Notes: generated from the sequence alone by a model not told the origin. A stretch of DNA of 64,000 nt from Corynebacterium tuberculostearicum (GCF_016127015.1 NZ_CP065972.1:2108001-2172000); one strand, 5' to 3'; numbered from the stretch's first letter, positions 43,845-52,650 are shown. A program made the numbers and translations.

Positions 43845-44023
43845 GCCCCATGGTGATGCCGTGGCCCGGCGAGTGAGCGAGGTCAGGCCGGTTGGCGGCG
43901 GCTTTCGGTGGGAATGATCTGGGGTAGGAACCGGACGTAGAGGATCATGCTCTGATTCTTATTCTCTCCGAGACAGATAACACTTGCAAAAGTTGATTAC
44001 ACCCCACTTTTACAATAAGGTAC

Positions 44024-44320
44024 ATGTTTGAATTTCGCGTATATTCGCCGACTTTAAAGACAACGTTCTTCTACGGTAGGGAGCCAAGCTTTGAGCAGGC
44101 CTGGGACAAGGCCGTGGTCTACATTTTGAATGATGCCCGTTGGAAAGACCAAAGCAATATCATTGATGCCATAGCTGCAACGGAGACAAAGTCAGAACAT
44201 GCCACAAATGGGTGGATAGACGTCAGCCTTGGCCGGAATATGCAAAATGTTTACGAGCAACACGAAGTTGCGGTCATGATTGATAAAACTGCACGTGTCA
44301 TGAACAATTTAGGACACTGA
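44024..44320 (+). CDS. Hypothetical protein
   Basis: 98 residues from ATG 44024, preceded by AAGG at 7-10 bases. 'YGREPSFEQAWDKAVVYILNDARWKDQSNIIDAI' then 'NGWIDVSLGRNMQNVYEQHEVAVMI'. AT-rich compared with the mer genes to its left, so it came from another source. No motif, signal or membrane segment. Not recognised. Confidence 0.5.
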   Translation: MFEFRVYSPTLKTTFFYGREPSFEQAWDKAVVYILNDARWKDQSNIIDAIAATETKSEHATNGWIDVSLGRNMQNVYEQHEVAVMIDKTARVMNNLGH

Positions 44321-44351
44321 GTTAAGTCGGTTAGGGTACACCACGTTACGA

Positions 44352-44806
44352 GATAATCTTCCAACTCTTGCTCAAGCAGTCAGTCCGGTAGAAGTGATAA
44401 CTCACGTCCCCTCTACCAACCGCAGTCCCGGACGCGACCGTGGGGCACTTGCTAGTGCCCTCAATTCTGCTCTCGGTCATATATCCGAAATCGTCTCACA
44501 CCAGCGGCTTTAGAATCTTCAGGTGATAACACCGGCGCGTCCCACACAATAAGCCCAGATCGTTTTTCAGTGATAGATCCTGCTGCAGTCGCCGGTCGGC
44601 ACGTGCTGCTAGTGGAGGACACTTGGGTCAGCGGAGCCAGTGCGCAATCAGAAGCGGTATCTCTGCACCGAGCAGGCGATCACCATGTCACTGTCATGTG
44701 TATCGCCAGGATGCTGAAAGCCAAGTGGGAAGACGGGACTTACTTGGCATCTCAATACGCCACCTTGCTGCCTCCACAGCAAGACACTACAGTTTTCAAT
44801 CCTTAA
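44352..44806 (+). pseudogene. Phosphoribosyltransferase (ComF/PRTase-like), frameshifted remnant
   Basis: First frame, from about 44352 to a stop at 44511, reads 'VEVITHVPSTNRSPGRDRGALASAL'; the second, from about 44522 to 44806, reads 'RHVLLVEDTWVSGASAQSEAVSL', the PRPP-binding loop of type I phosphoribosyltransferases (V-x-x-V-x-D/E-D-T/S..T-G-x-S). Together they form one PRTase domain with a frame break. No sensible start is present for either part, so I call it dead. Confidence 0.7.
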
Positions 44807-44834
44807 ACAAGGAGATCTGAACATACTTTTAGAC

Positions 44835-45003
44835 GGCGCTGTTGCAAAGTTGGGCCAGGGCACGATGTTTACCTACGGGCACCCGAACCCAGACGCGGTG
44901 ATCGTCAGCCGGATATTCGAGACAGCTTAAGCACCCCGGAGCAAGGACAACTAATGTCTTGAGGGTAGGCTTTTCGACCCTGGCCCAACTTTGCAACAGC
45001 ACC
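44835..45003 (+). mobile_element. Internally deleted IS6-family derivative (169 bp)
   Basis: Both ends are intact: GGCGCTGTTGCAAAGTTGGG at the left and its inverse complement at the right. Between them only the last ~25 codons of a transposase ('TMFTYGHPNPDAVIV') and its 3' trailer remain. The sequence is related to, but clearly diverged from, the 843-bp copies. Flanking 8-mers do not match. It could be moved by a transposase acting in trans. Confidence 0.85.
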
Positions 45004-45223
45004 GCGTAGGTAAAATAACGGGTTAAGTGACAATTTTCGATTATGTGACCTTGGATGACTGTGTCGTTTTGAGGAGTCGTCTGCACGGATTTCAGAAGTC
45101 CTCTGCACTATCGCCATCCACTCCGGAGAGGCCGCGGGCGTTCGTCCACTTCATCTGGAACGCGACTCGACAGAGCGCATTCAATCGGATGGTCTCTTTC
45201 TCCCTGCGAAGGATGGGGGCACT

Positions 45224-45628
45224 TTAGGGTGCCAGGGTGTTGACCAGATCGAGGAATTCCTCAGCGTAGGCAATTTGCTTGCGTAGCTTTTCGTAGCGGG
45301 TGCGCGTCTCCTCACGAATGTCGGCAAGGGTGGCCTTGGCATTACTCCGTGCCTGCTGTGCGGGATCACTGTCCTGCCCGCCATCTGAACTATGAAGAAT
45401 CTCCGCAGCTTCCAGGAATTCTCGCATCTGATCCAGAGTAAACCCCAGCGGTTTCATCCGTCGCACCAGCAAAACACGACGTACATCAGCCTCACTATAA
45501 AGCCTGAACCCACCAGGGCTACGCCCCGATGGGGTAATCAGGCCGACGTTGTCATAATAACGCAAGGTGGGAATCGACAACCCAGTCTGGTCAACGACCT
45601 CGCCGATCTTGAAATTACTGTTTTGCAT
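45224..45628 (-). CDS. MerR family regulator next to SulP
   Basis: 134 residues. HTH 'FKIGEVVDQTGLSIPTLRYYDNVGLITPSGRSPGGFRLYSEADV' then 'LGFTLDQMREFLEAAE' and a long Glu/Arg-rich coiled helix. No Cys at all, so it does not sense metals through thiols. It is divergent from the SulP gene, which it probably controls through a dyad in the 169-base gap. Confidence 0.85.
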   Translation of the reverse strand: MQNSNFKIGEVVDQTGLSIPTLRYYDNVGLITPSGRSPGGFRLYSEADVRRVLLVRRMKPLGFTLDQMREFLEAAEILHSSDGGQDSDPAQQARSNAKATLADIREETRTRYEKLRKQIAYAEEFLDLVNTLAP

Positions 45629-45722
45629 TGCCTGTTCTCCTTCACGGTGATGTTGCCCACGGGTTCCTGTGCCTGGGTTGGCGGTTGAGTAAAACTCCCG
45701 CTACCATGACCACCATCACCAA

Positions 45723-45742
45723 ACCTAAAGTTACTAGAGGGT
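45723..45742 (+). promoter_or_regulatory. Candidate MerR-family dyad upstream of sulP
   Basis: ACCTAAAGT (45723-45731) faces ACTAGAGGGT (45733-45742), an imperfect dyad of the ACCTCTAGT type found in MerR-family promoters. No clear -35/-10 could be set around it. Confidence 0.4.
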
Positions 45743-45797
45743 TGGATTCCTTTCGGGCGTTCGCCCAGTTACCTATCCCCTCAAAGATTGGACATCT

Positions 45798-47357
45798 ATG
45801 ACTGAAACTAGCACGGCGGCCCCCCGCCCCCTCCTGAGTCCAGACGGCGCTGATGCCCCTACCGGGATCATCGCATCCTTCCGTTACGCATTTTCTTCCC
45901 CCGCCCGTATCCGTATAGAGATTCTGGCCGGACTGGCGGTATCCCTGGCGCTGATCCCTGAGGCCATTGCCTTTTCCATCCTTGCCGGTGTTGACCCAGC
46001 CATGGGTCTGTTTTCCTCGGTAGTCATGGCCATTGCGATCGCCTTTACCGGTGGCCGCCCGGCAATGACCACCGGCGCCACCGGGGCTATTGCCCTAGTC
46101 ATTGCTCCTGTGGCGCGTGGTTACGGGATGGATTATTTCATCGCCACCGTCTTGTTGGGCGGTGTCCTACAAATCGTGCTCGGAGCCCTCGGTGTGGCGA
46201 AACTTCAGCGTTTTATCCCCCGATCGGTGATGCTGGGTTTCGTCAATGCACTGGGCATTATGATTTTCACCGCCCAACTCGAACACCTCATTGATGTGCC
46301 TTGGATGGTCTACCCACTCGTCGGCTTGGGTGTGGTGATCATGATTTTCTTCCCCAAGCTCACCAGTGTGATCCCCGCCCCGCTGGTCACGATTATCGTG
46401 CTCACCGGTTTGGTCATTGCCGCCGGTTTGACTGTCCCGACGGTCTCGGACATGGGCAAGATGCCGGAGACCTTACCGTCCCTGTTTATTCCGAACGTGC
46501 CGTGGACGTTGGAGACCCTGCAGATCATCGCGCCTTATGCCCTGGCCATGGCCGTGGTCGGTCTCATGGAATCGTTGATGACCGCCAAGCTCGTCGATGA
46601 CATCACCGACACTCATTCCGATAAAACTCGCGAATCCTGGGGACAGGGGGTGGCTAATATTGCCTCCGGTTTCTTCGGCGGCATGGGCGGCTGCGCGATG
46701 ATCGGTCAAACCATGATCAACGTCCGCGAATCCGGGGCACGTACCCGCCTATCCACCCTGTTAGCCGGTGTGTTCCTGCTGGTCCTGGTCCTGGCACTGG
46801 GCGACATCGTTGGCATGATCCCGATGGCTGCGCTGGTGGCAATCATGATCATGGTCTCGGTCGGCACCATCGACTGGCACTCGGTGCATCCACGCACCCT
46901 TAAACTCATGCCGGTCTCTGAGACCATTGTTATGGCCGTGACGATTATTGCGACCCTAGCCACCAGCAACCTGGCCATTGGTGTGGTGCTGGGTGTGGTC
47001 ACCGCGATGATCATGTTCGCCCGTCGGGTGGCACATATCGTTTCCATTGAAAAGGTCTCCGATATCGACGGCGACGGCGATGGCGAGATTGATACTCGTA
47101 CCTACCGGGTGCATGGCCAGTTGTTTTGGGCATCAAGCAATGACCTGGTTTATCGCTTTGATTACACCGATTCTGCCCGTCATATCACTATTGATCTCAC
47201 TGAGGCGGAGATCTGGGATGCCTCCACGGTCGCGACCTTTGACGCGATTACGCAGAAGTTCCAGGACAGAGGCAAAACCGTGTCCATTATCGGGCTCGAC
47301 GGCCCCAGTCAGGACCGGCTGAACCGACTGTCTGGCCGGCTTGACACCGGCCACTAA
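45798..47357 (+). CDS. SulP family anion permease with STAS domain
   Basis: 519 residues. Membrane domain with 'VSLALIPEAIAFSILAGVDPAMGLFSSVVMAI' (SLC26 signature), 'GGRPAMTTGATGAIAL', 'IPAPLVTIIVLTGLVI' and 'GFFGGMGGCAMIGQTMINVRESGARTRLST', followed by a short STAS domain (about 415-510, 'YRVHGQLFWASSNDLVYRFDY', 'ITIDLTEAEIWDASTVATFDAI'). SulP proteins carry sulfate, bicarbonate, or dicarboxylates; the substrate is open. Located between the IS6 remnant and IS copy 2, so part of the mobile cargo. An inverted repeat terminator follows. Confidence 0.9.
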   Translation: MTETSTAAPRPLLSPDGADAPTGIIASFRYAFSSPARIRIEILAGLAVSLALIPEAIAFSILAGVDPAMGLFSSVVMAIAIAFTGGRPAMTTGATGAIALVIAPVARGYGMDYFIATVLLGGVLQIVLGALGVAKLQRFIPRSVMLGFVNALGIMIFTAQLEHLIDVPWMVYPLVGLGVVIMIFFPKLTSVIPAPLVTIIVLTGLVIAAGLTVPTVSDMGKMPETLPSLFIPNVPWTLETLQIIAPYALAMAVVGLMESLMTAKLVDDITDTHSDKTRESWGQGVANIASGFFGGMGGCAMIGQTMINVRESGARTRLSTLLAGVFLLVLVLALGDIVGMIPMAALVAIMIMVSVGTIDWHSVHPRTLKLMPVSETIVMAVTIIATLATSNLAIGVVLGVVTAMIMFARRVAHIVSIEKVSDIDGDGDGEIDTRTYRVHGQLFWASSNDLVYRFDYTDSARHITIDLTEAEIWDASTVATFDAITQKFQDRGKTVSIIGLDGPSQDRLNRLSGRLDTGH

Positions 47358-47383
47358 CATCCCCCGACTCGAGCACATCGACT

Positions 47384-47417
47384 TGGCGCCCCAACTTATA
47401 ACCGGGGCGCCAGTTTA
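47384..47417 (+). terminator. Terminator after sulP
   Basis: TGGCGCCCC (47384-47392) and GGGGCGCCA (47404-47412) form a perfect 9-bp stem followed by GTTTATT. Two bases later begins a fragment of an IS6 end. Confidence 0.85.
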
Positions 47418-47419
47418 TT

Positions 47420-47450
47420 GGTGCTGTTGCACAGTTGGGGCAGTAGGAAG
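47420..47450 (+). repeat. 31-bp orphan IS6 left end
   Basis: GGTGCTGTTGCACAGTTGGG and the next 11 bases match the left end of the 843-bp elements with two or three differences, and stop exactly where copy 2 begins in the opposite direction. It shows that copy 2 entered, or recombined with, an older element at this spot. Confidence 0.85.
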
Positions 47451-48293
47451 GGTGCTGTTGCAAAGTTGGGCGGAGAGCCGAGACGACCCAGTTTCTCATT
47501 TCCTGATGGCCGCTGCGTGCTGGCGTTCTCAGGCCGTCTCGAAGACCCGGTTGACGATCACCGCGTCCGGATTGGGGTGCCCATAAGCAAACATCGTGCC
47601 CTGACCTTTCGGTAATGAATGCATCGCTTCCATCCCTTTCAACGTCCGGTAGGCGGAAATTCGGTTTTTGAACGCCCCCTTCGGTCCCAGGATTCTTTTA
47701 AGTCGGCCATGATCTCCCTCGAGAACGTTGTTCAGGTATTTCACCTGCCGGTGCTCCACCGTCTGAGGGCAGATTCCCTCCGCCTTCAGCTCGGATATTG
47801 CCTTGGCCAGAGCTGGTGCCTTGTCGGTGTTGATGACCCGCGGGGACCCGGCTGTCGTATTCGATCGTAGCGTCTTGGCCAGGAAACGCTTGGCCGCAGC
47901 CACATTCCGTTTTGGTGAGAGGTAGAAGTCTAAGGTCTGCCCACCGGCGGTAATAGCCCGGTAGAGATAGCACCACGTGCCGCCGACCCGGATATAGGTC
48001 TCATCCACCCGCCAGGACCGGGCCTGCCAGTCGGGTACCTGCCGGTACCAGCGAGTGTGCTTATCCAGCTCAGGGGCGTATTTCTGCACCCAGCGGTAGA
48101 TCGTGGTGTGATAGACTGGCGCACCCCGCTCGGTCATCATTTCTTCGAGGTCGCGGTAGCTCACGCCGTAGCGGCAGTACCACCGCACCGCCCACAGGAT
48201 GATGTCACGGGGGAAATGCCGACCGGAGAAGATGCCCATGGCTCTGATTATTTCACGTCGGTCTTTCTACTGCCCCAACTTTGCAACAGCACC
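47451..48293 (-). mobile_element. IS6-family element, copy 2 (843 bp)
   Basis: Inverted relative to copies 1 and 3; complete ends at 47451 and 48293. Flanking 8-mers GTAGGAAG and CCTCCTTG do not match. It separates the sulP module from the siderophore-transport module. Confidence 0.92.
47529..48239 (-). CDS. IS6-family transposase, copy 2
   Basis: 236 residues; shares 'GAPVYHTTIY' with copy 1 and 'EHRQVKYL' with copy 3, so it is intermediate between them. DDE residues are intact ('VDETY', 'NTDKAP', 'LEGDHG'). Confidence 0.95.
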   Translation of the reverse strand: MGIFSGRHFPRDIILWAVRWYCRYGVSYRDLEEMMTERGAPVYHTTIYRWVQKYAPELDKHTRWYRQVPDWQARSWRVDETYIRVGGTWCYLYRAITAGGQTLDFYLSPKRNVAAAKRFLAKTLRSNTTAGSPRVINTDKAPALAKAISELKAEGICPQTVEHRQVKYLNNVLEGDHGRLKRILGPKGAFKNRISAYRTLKGMEAMHSLPKGQGTMFAYGHPNPDAVIVNRVFETA

Positions 48294-48312
48294 CCTCCTT
48301 GTAGTACTTTGA

Positions 48313-48331
48313 TTAGGCTTACCTTGTTCAC
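48313..48331 (+). promoter_or_regulatory. Possible DtxR (iron) box
   Basis: The 19-mer beginning TTAGGCTTACCTTG resembles the left half of the DtxR consensus TTAGGTTAGCCTAACCTAA; the right half matches poorly. It lies 53 bases before the siderophore permease start and 20 bases from the IS edge, so iron control is plausible. Confidence 0.45.
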
Positions 48332-48383
48332 ATAAGCTTGCTCCCGTTAAGATCATGGACTTTCACGCGTCAAGGAGGGATGC

Positions 48384-49502
48384 ATGGCTATCTCTACCCC
48401 GCATGCGCAATCCCCTTCTCAATCACACCTGGGGTCTCGCGCGGACGCTACTGCGGACGCTTCTGCCAGCGCTCCATCAGGTAAAATCCCGCGTCGCCTC
48501 GTCGGCCTCGGCGTCCTTTTCCTCCTATTGCTCGCCAGCATCGTTGCCAGCATCGTGTTTGGATCACGGCAGATCCCTTTTGGAGAAGTGTCCGCCGTGT
48601 TCCGCGATCTCGGCACGGCGTTCGGCCACGCGGAGGGGCTGAATGTGGATCAGCGCGTGATCGTCGAGCTCCGCATTCCCCGCACCCTGTTGGGCCTAGT
48701 CGCCGGTGCTGCCCTTGGCGCCTCCGGTGCATTGATCCAAGGGCACACGCGCAACCCTCTCGCGGACACGGGCATTCTCGGCATCAACTACGGTGCGTCC
48801 CTGGCCGTGGTTGCCAGCTTCTCCTTGCTGGGTGTGACGTCCGTGTGGGCTACCAGCATGTGGGCGTTCGGTGGGGCCATCGCTGCTACTGCGTTGGTGT
48901 TTAGTTTGGCGTCCATAGGAGGAGGACAGGCCAATCCAATGACGCTGGTCCTCGGCGGCGCGGCTTTGTCCGCGGTCCTCAGCGCCATCATCAGCGGTTT
49001 TATCCTCACTGACGATGCCAATCTGGATCGCATGCGCTTCTGGACCGTCGGCTCCATCGCGGGCCGGGATCTCACCGTGTTCTACGGCGTGCTGCCGTTT
49101 ATCCTGGTGGGCCTCCTGCTGGCGTTCATCACGGCACCGCAGCTAAACCTCCTGAATCTGGGCGATGACATCGCCTCCGGACTGGGCATCAACACCCAGC
49201 GCGCCCGCCTGATTGGCATGGCTCTGATCGCACTGCTGGCCGGTGCCGCGACAGCTGCCGCCGGCCCCATCACCTTCATCGGCCTGGTGGTCCCGCACCT
49301 CGTGCGCGCCATCACGGGCCCTGATTACCGCTGGATCCTCCCTTACTCTGCCCTGACGGGTGCGGTGATGATGCTGTTCGCAGACGTGGTGGGCCGTCTG
49401 ATCGCTCGTCCGGGCGAGTTGCAAGTAGGCATCATCCTCGCGTTCGTGGGCGCGCCGTTCTTCATCGCCCTTATTTATCGACGCCGGGTGGTGGCCATTT
49501 AA
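48384..49502 (+). CDS. FecCD-family siderophore ABC permease, first subunit
   Basis: 372 residues; N-terminal cytoplasmic tail ~45 residues, then about nine or ten membrane segments. FecCD features: 'LRIPRTLLGLVAGAALGASGALIQGHTRNPLADTGILGINYGASLAVV', 'MRFWTVGSIAGRDL' and 'ITFIGLVVPHLVRAITGPDYRWILPYSALTGAVMMLFADVVGRL'. Imports ferric siderophores (or haem/B12) with the next two gene products. GGAGG precedes the start. No substrate-binding lipoprotein gene is present; it may have been lost when IS copy 2 arrived. Confidence 0.93.
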   Translation: MAISTPHAQSPSQSHLGSRADATADASASAPSGKIPRRLVGLGVLFLLLLASIVASIVFGSRQIPFGEVSAVFRDLGTAFGHAEGLNVDQRVIVELRIPRTLLGLVAGAALGASGALIQGHTRNPLADTGILGINYGASLAVVASFSLLGVTSVWATSMWAFGGAIAATALVFSLASIGGGQANPMTLVLGGAALSAVLSAIISGFILTDDANLDRMRFWTVGSIAGRDLTVFYGVLPFILVGLLLAFITAPQLNLLNLGDDIASGLGINTQRARLIGMALIALLAGAATAAAGPITFIGLVVPHLVRAITGPDYRWILPYSALTGAVMMLFADVVGRLIARPGELQVGIILAFVGAPFFIALIYRRRVVAI

Positions 49503-50596
49503 TGAGTTCCCTCCTTGCCCGCCCTACCTCTTCCACTATCCCTGGGCGCCCGCCATTCCGCGTGGGCTCATTTTCTGTGGTCTGGCGCCCTCGCGCGTTG
49601 ACGGTGTCTCTATTGCTGCTCGTGGCGATCGTCTTGCTAGCGGCGGTCTCCATCGGCCTGGGTGACTATCCTGTGTCCCCGGCTCGTGTGCTGGAGGTGC
49701 TGTTCACCGGCCAGGGCACCCGCATTGAGCGTCTGGTGGTTTTGGATTGGCGCATGCCTCGTGCGCTGACGGCCATTCTGGTGGGCTGTGCGCTGGGATT
49801 ATCCGGAGCCCTCACTCAGTCCGTGACTCGCAATGCGCTGGCCAGCCCGGATATCTTGGGCTTCACTACGGGCGCGTCCGCGGCCGCGGTCACCGTCATC
49901 ACTCTGGGTGGTGGCGCTGGTGGTTTCCTCGGCTGGCTCAGCAGCATCGGCATTCCCTTGGCCGCGGTGCTTGGTGCGGCTGTCACCGCAACGGTGATGT
50001 GGGCTCTGGCGTGGAGGAGATCGACTGATTCCTTCCGGCTAGTGCTGTTCGGCATCATCATCTCTGCTCTGTTGACCTCGTATATCAACTTCCTGATGAT
50101 CCGCACGGAGTTGCGCGATGCCGCGGCCGCGCAGTTCTGGCTTACTGGCTCCCTGAGCACTGCGGACTGGTCCAAGATGTGGCCCATCGCCATTGTTGTG
50201 TTGGTGTTTACACCGCTGCTGGCCTGGATTGGTCACCAACTTTTAGCCACCTTGCTGGGCTCGGATACTGCACGGGCTTTGGGACAAAACGTCCAGGGTG
50301 TGCAGGTGCTTCTGCTCGCCGCTGCCGTGGCTTTGGCAGCAGTGGCGGTCTCGGCCGCTGGCCCCATCGGGTTCGTCGCCTTCGTGGCCCCACAGGTGGC
50401 GCTGCGCTTGTGCAACTGCTCTGCACCACCGCTTCTGGCCTCTGCGCTGACCGGCGCTGCGCTACTCCTGCTGGCAGATATCAGCACCCAAACTCTTCTG
50501 CCCGTAGAGCTGCCGGTGGGCATTCTCACCTCGGCAATCGGCGGTGCGTTCCTTATTTATTTGCTGGTCCAACGGAATAGGTCAACCACGGCATGA
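49502..50596 (+). CDS. FecCD-family siderophore ABC permease, second subunit
   Basis: 364 residues, partner of the preceding permease; overlaps its stop by one base (TAATG). 'LDWRMPRALTAILVGCALGLSGALTQSVTRNALASPDILGFTTGASAAAV', 'AAAAQFWLTGSLSTADW' and 'GPIGFVAFVAPQVALRLCNCSAPPLLASALTGAALLLLADISTQ' match FecCD. Membrane segments as in its partner. Confidence 0.93.
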   Translation: MSSLLARPTSSTIPGRPPFRVGSFSVVWRPRALTVSLLLLVAIVLLAAVSIGLGDYPVSPARVLEVLFTGQGTRIERLVVLDWRMPRALTAILVGCALGLSGALTQSVTRNALASPDILGFTTGASAAAVTVITLGGGAGGFLGWLSSIGIPLAAVLGAAVTATVMWALAWRRSTDSFRLVLFGIIISALLTSYINFLMIRTELRDAAAAQFWLTGSLSTADWSKMWPIAIVVLVFTPLLAWIGHQLLATLLGSDTARALGQNVQGVQVLLLAAAVALAAVAVSAAGPIGFVAFVAPQVALRLCNCSAPPLLASALTGAALLLLADISTQTLLPVELPVGILTSAIGGAFLIYLLVQRNRSTTA

Positions 50597-50646
50597 GAAA
50601 AGATCCCACCCTGGAAGTTAGCAGTGCCGCGAACAAAGAAGGACAC

Positions 50647-51198
50647 ATGACTCAGAAGCACAGCATGAGCGCACGCGGCCTCGCCGTGGGCTACGGCGAC
50701 CGGACGGTCATCGAAGGCTTGGACGTGGACTTTCCTCGCGGGCAGATCACCACAATCATCGGCCCCAATGGCTGCGGCAAATCCACGTTGTTGCGAGCCA
50801 TGTCTCGTCTCCTTCCGGCGAATGAGGGCGAAGTGCTGTTAGACGGCGCCGATATCTCATCCATCAGGCGCAAGGACCTCGCACGGACCATCAGCGTGCT
50901 GCCACAAACCCCTACCGCCCCGGAGGGACTCAACGTGGCTGATCTCGTCTCGCGCGGTCGGCACCCACACCAATCGTGGATCCGTCAGTGGTCGTCCACG
51001 GACGAAGCCGAGGTGCACAAGGCGCTGGAAATGACTGGCTCGATGGGGCTGGCGGAGCGCACCCTGGATTCTCTGTCCGGAGGGCAGCGGCAGCGTGTGT
51101 GGATCTCCATGGTTCTTGCGCAGAACACGGACATCCTGTTCCTGGACGAGCCGGTGCTGTTGCAAAGTTGGGGCAGTAGAAAGACCGACGTGAAATAA
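50647..51198 (+). pseudogene. Siderophore ABC transporter ATPase, cut by IS copy 3
   Basis: The real gene spans 50647-51152. It has Walker A 'IIGPNGCGKSTLLRAMSRLLPA', Q-loop 'ISVLPQTPTAPEG', signature 'LDSLSGGQRQRVWISM' and Walker B 'DILFLDEP', and is then joined to IS DNA; the switch His region and C-terminal ~90 residues are gone. The frame runs 46 bases into the IS, adding 'VLLQSWGSRKTDVK'. Without the switch His the importer should be dead unless another ATPase serves it. Start ATG 50647 has GAAGGA; ATG 50593 overlapping the permease stop is an alternative. Confidence 0.93.
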
Positions 51199-51995
51199 TC
51201 AGAGCCATGGGCATCTTCTCCGGTCGGCATTTCCCCCGTGACATCATCCTGTGGGCGGTGCGGTGGTACTGCCGCTACGGCGTGAGCTACCGCGACCTCG
51301 AAGAAATGATGACCGAGCGGGGTGTGCCAGTCGATCACACCACGATCTACCGCTGGGTGCAGAAATACGCCCCTGAGCTGGATAAGCACACTCGCTGGTA
51401 CCGGCAGGTACCCGACTGGCAGGCCCGGTCCTGGCGGGTGGATGAGACCTATATCCGGGTCGGCGGCACGTGGTGCTATCTCTACCGGGCTATTACCGCC
51501 GGTGGGCAGACCTTAGACTTCTACCTCTCACCAAAACGGAATGTGGCTGCGGCCAAGCGTTTCCTGGCCAAGACGCTACGATCGAATACGACAGCCGGGT
51601 CCCCGCGGGTCATCAACACCGACAAGGCACCAGCTCTGGCCAAGGCAATATCCGAGCTGAAGGCGGAGGGAATCTGCCCTCAGACGGTGGAGCACCGGCA
51701 GGTGAAATACCTGAACAACGTTCTCGAGGGAGATCATGGCCGACTTAAAAGAATCCTGGGACCGAAGGGGGCGTTCAAAAACCGAATTTCCGCCTACCGG
51801 ACGTTGAAAGGGATGGAAGCGATGCATTCATTACGGAAAGGTCAGGGCACGATGTTTGCTTATGGGCACCCCAATCCGGACGCGGTGATCGTCAACCGGG
51901 TCTTCGAGACGGCCTGAGAACGCCAGCACGCAGCGGCCATCAGGAAATGAGAAACTGGGTCGTCTCGGCTCTCCGCCCAACTTTGCAACAGCACC
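51153..51995 (+). mobile_element. IS6-family element, copy 3 (843 bp)
   Basis: Complete ends at 51153 and 51995; flanking 8-mers GACGAGCC and ACGCTATC differ. Interrupts the siderophore ATPase gene; the missing 3' part of that gene is not on the other side, so DNA was deleted or replaced. Confidence 0.93.
51207..51917 (+). CDS. IS6-family transposase, copy 3
   Basis: 236 residues with the family-standard motif 'GVPVDHTTIYRWVQ' and 'MHSLRKGQG' (the other copies have Pro for Arg). DDE triad intact. It looks like the least mutated copy and the best candidate for an active enzyme. Confidence 0.95.
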   Translation: MGIFSGRHFPRDIILWAVRWYCRYGVSYRDLEEMMTERGVPVDHTTIYRWVQKYAPELDKHTRWYRQVPDWQARSWRVDETYIRVGGTWCYLYRAITAGGQTLDFYLSPKRNVAAAKRFLAKTLRSNTTAGSPRVINTDKAPALAKAISELKAEGICPQTVEHRQVKYLNNVLEGDHGRLKRILGPKGAFKNRISAYRTLKGMEAMHSLRKGQGTMFAYGHPNPDAVIVNRVFETA

Positions 51996-52411
51996 ACGCT
52001 ATCGATAGGTATAAGGCAGATGCCAAGCGCTACTATTATCCGGATTTTTTATCCCTGCCGGATAGCGTTGACGACTCCAATAGCTTGGTCTGTGCTCCTG
52101 CGGCTAGAAAACCTCGACCAAGTAAGGAACAACCCGAGCGATGGCCAACAAGAGACAGCTCATCTAAGCAATTTCTGCACTTGATGATCCCGAAAGTCAC
52201 TGGGGCGTGGGCCGTTGAGGTCGAGCGTTCACGTAAAACCACGAAATGGTATAGACACCTCAGCTGGGTGTATGAGTCGTCTTTGATTCCGTATGAGCTT
52301 TTACCGGATGCCGACTACCTCCCTCTGGCTCAACGGGTCATGTGGTACGTCGCGGATACAGGAACGCGGACACGTATTGATGCCGCGTTTTCGCGGAGCC
52401 GGGAAGAGTGA
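51996..52411 (+). CDS. Hypothetical protein, 5'-truncated by IS copy 3
   Basis: About 138 codons open from the IS edge to the TGA at 52409-52411; in the track of the frame the first residues are IS-encoded. 'LMIPKVTGAWAVEVERSRKTTKWYRHLSWVYESSLIPYELLPDADYLPLAQRVMWYV' has many aromatics. No family recognised. The lost N-terminus and lack of a start suggest it is dead. Confidence 0.4.
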
Positions 52412-52474
52412 GGACGTGGTCGGTCGCAGCGTAAAATTTCGTGGAGTCGCGACCTCGAGCCTTGGCTTGTAGAT

Positions 52475-52554
52475 CCCACACTATAGGGAGTGTGTGGGGG
52501 CTTAGCGGGCGATGCTTTTTCTTCGACGCGCAGTGTGGGCGGTAAACCGCCCAC
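52475..52554. repeat. Two hairpins downstream of the truncated gene
   Basis: CCCACACT with AGTGTGTGGG (52475-52498) and the perfect GTGGGCGG-TAAA-CCGCCCAC (52535-52554). The first is followed after ~15 bases by a run of T (52516-52520). One or both may end transcription out of the island. Nothing else is seen in 52412-52650. Confidence 0.5.
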
Positions 52555-52650
52555 CTGCTGTGTTCGCCGTAAAAATTTTCAGATCGCTGATTTATTTCAA
52601 TTTGGCGGGCAGTTTATTTTTCGATTTGTGATAATTTTGCGCACAATGAC

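Noticed and set aside
36860..48293. Simple composite transposon bounded by IS copies 1 and 2
   Set aside because: The outer 8-mers do not match, so there is no evidence of one-step insertion.
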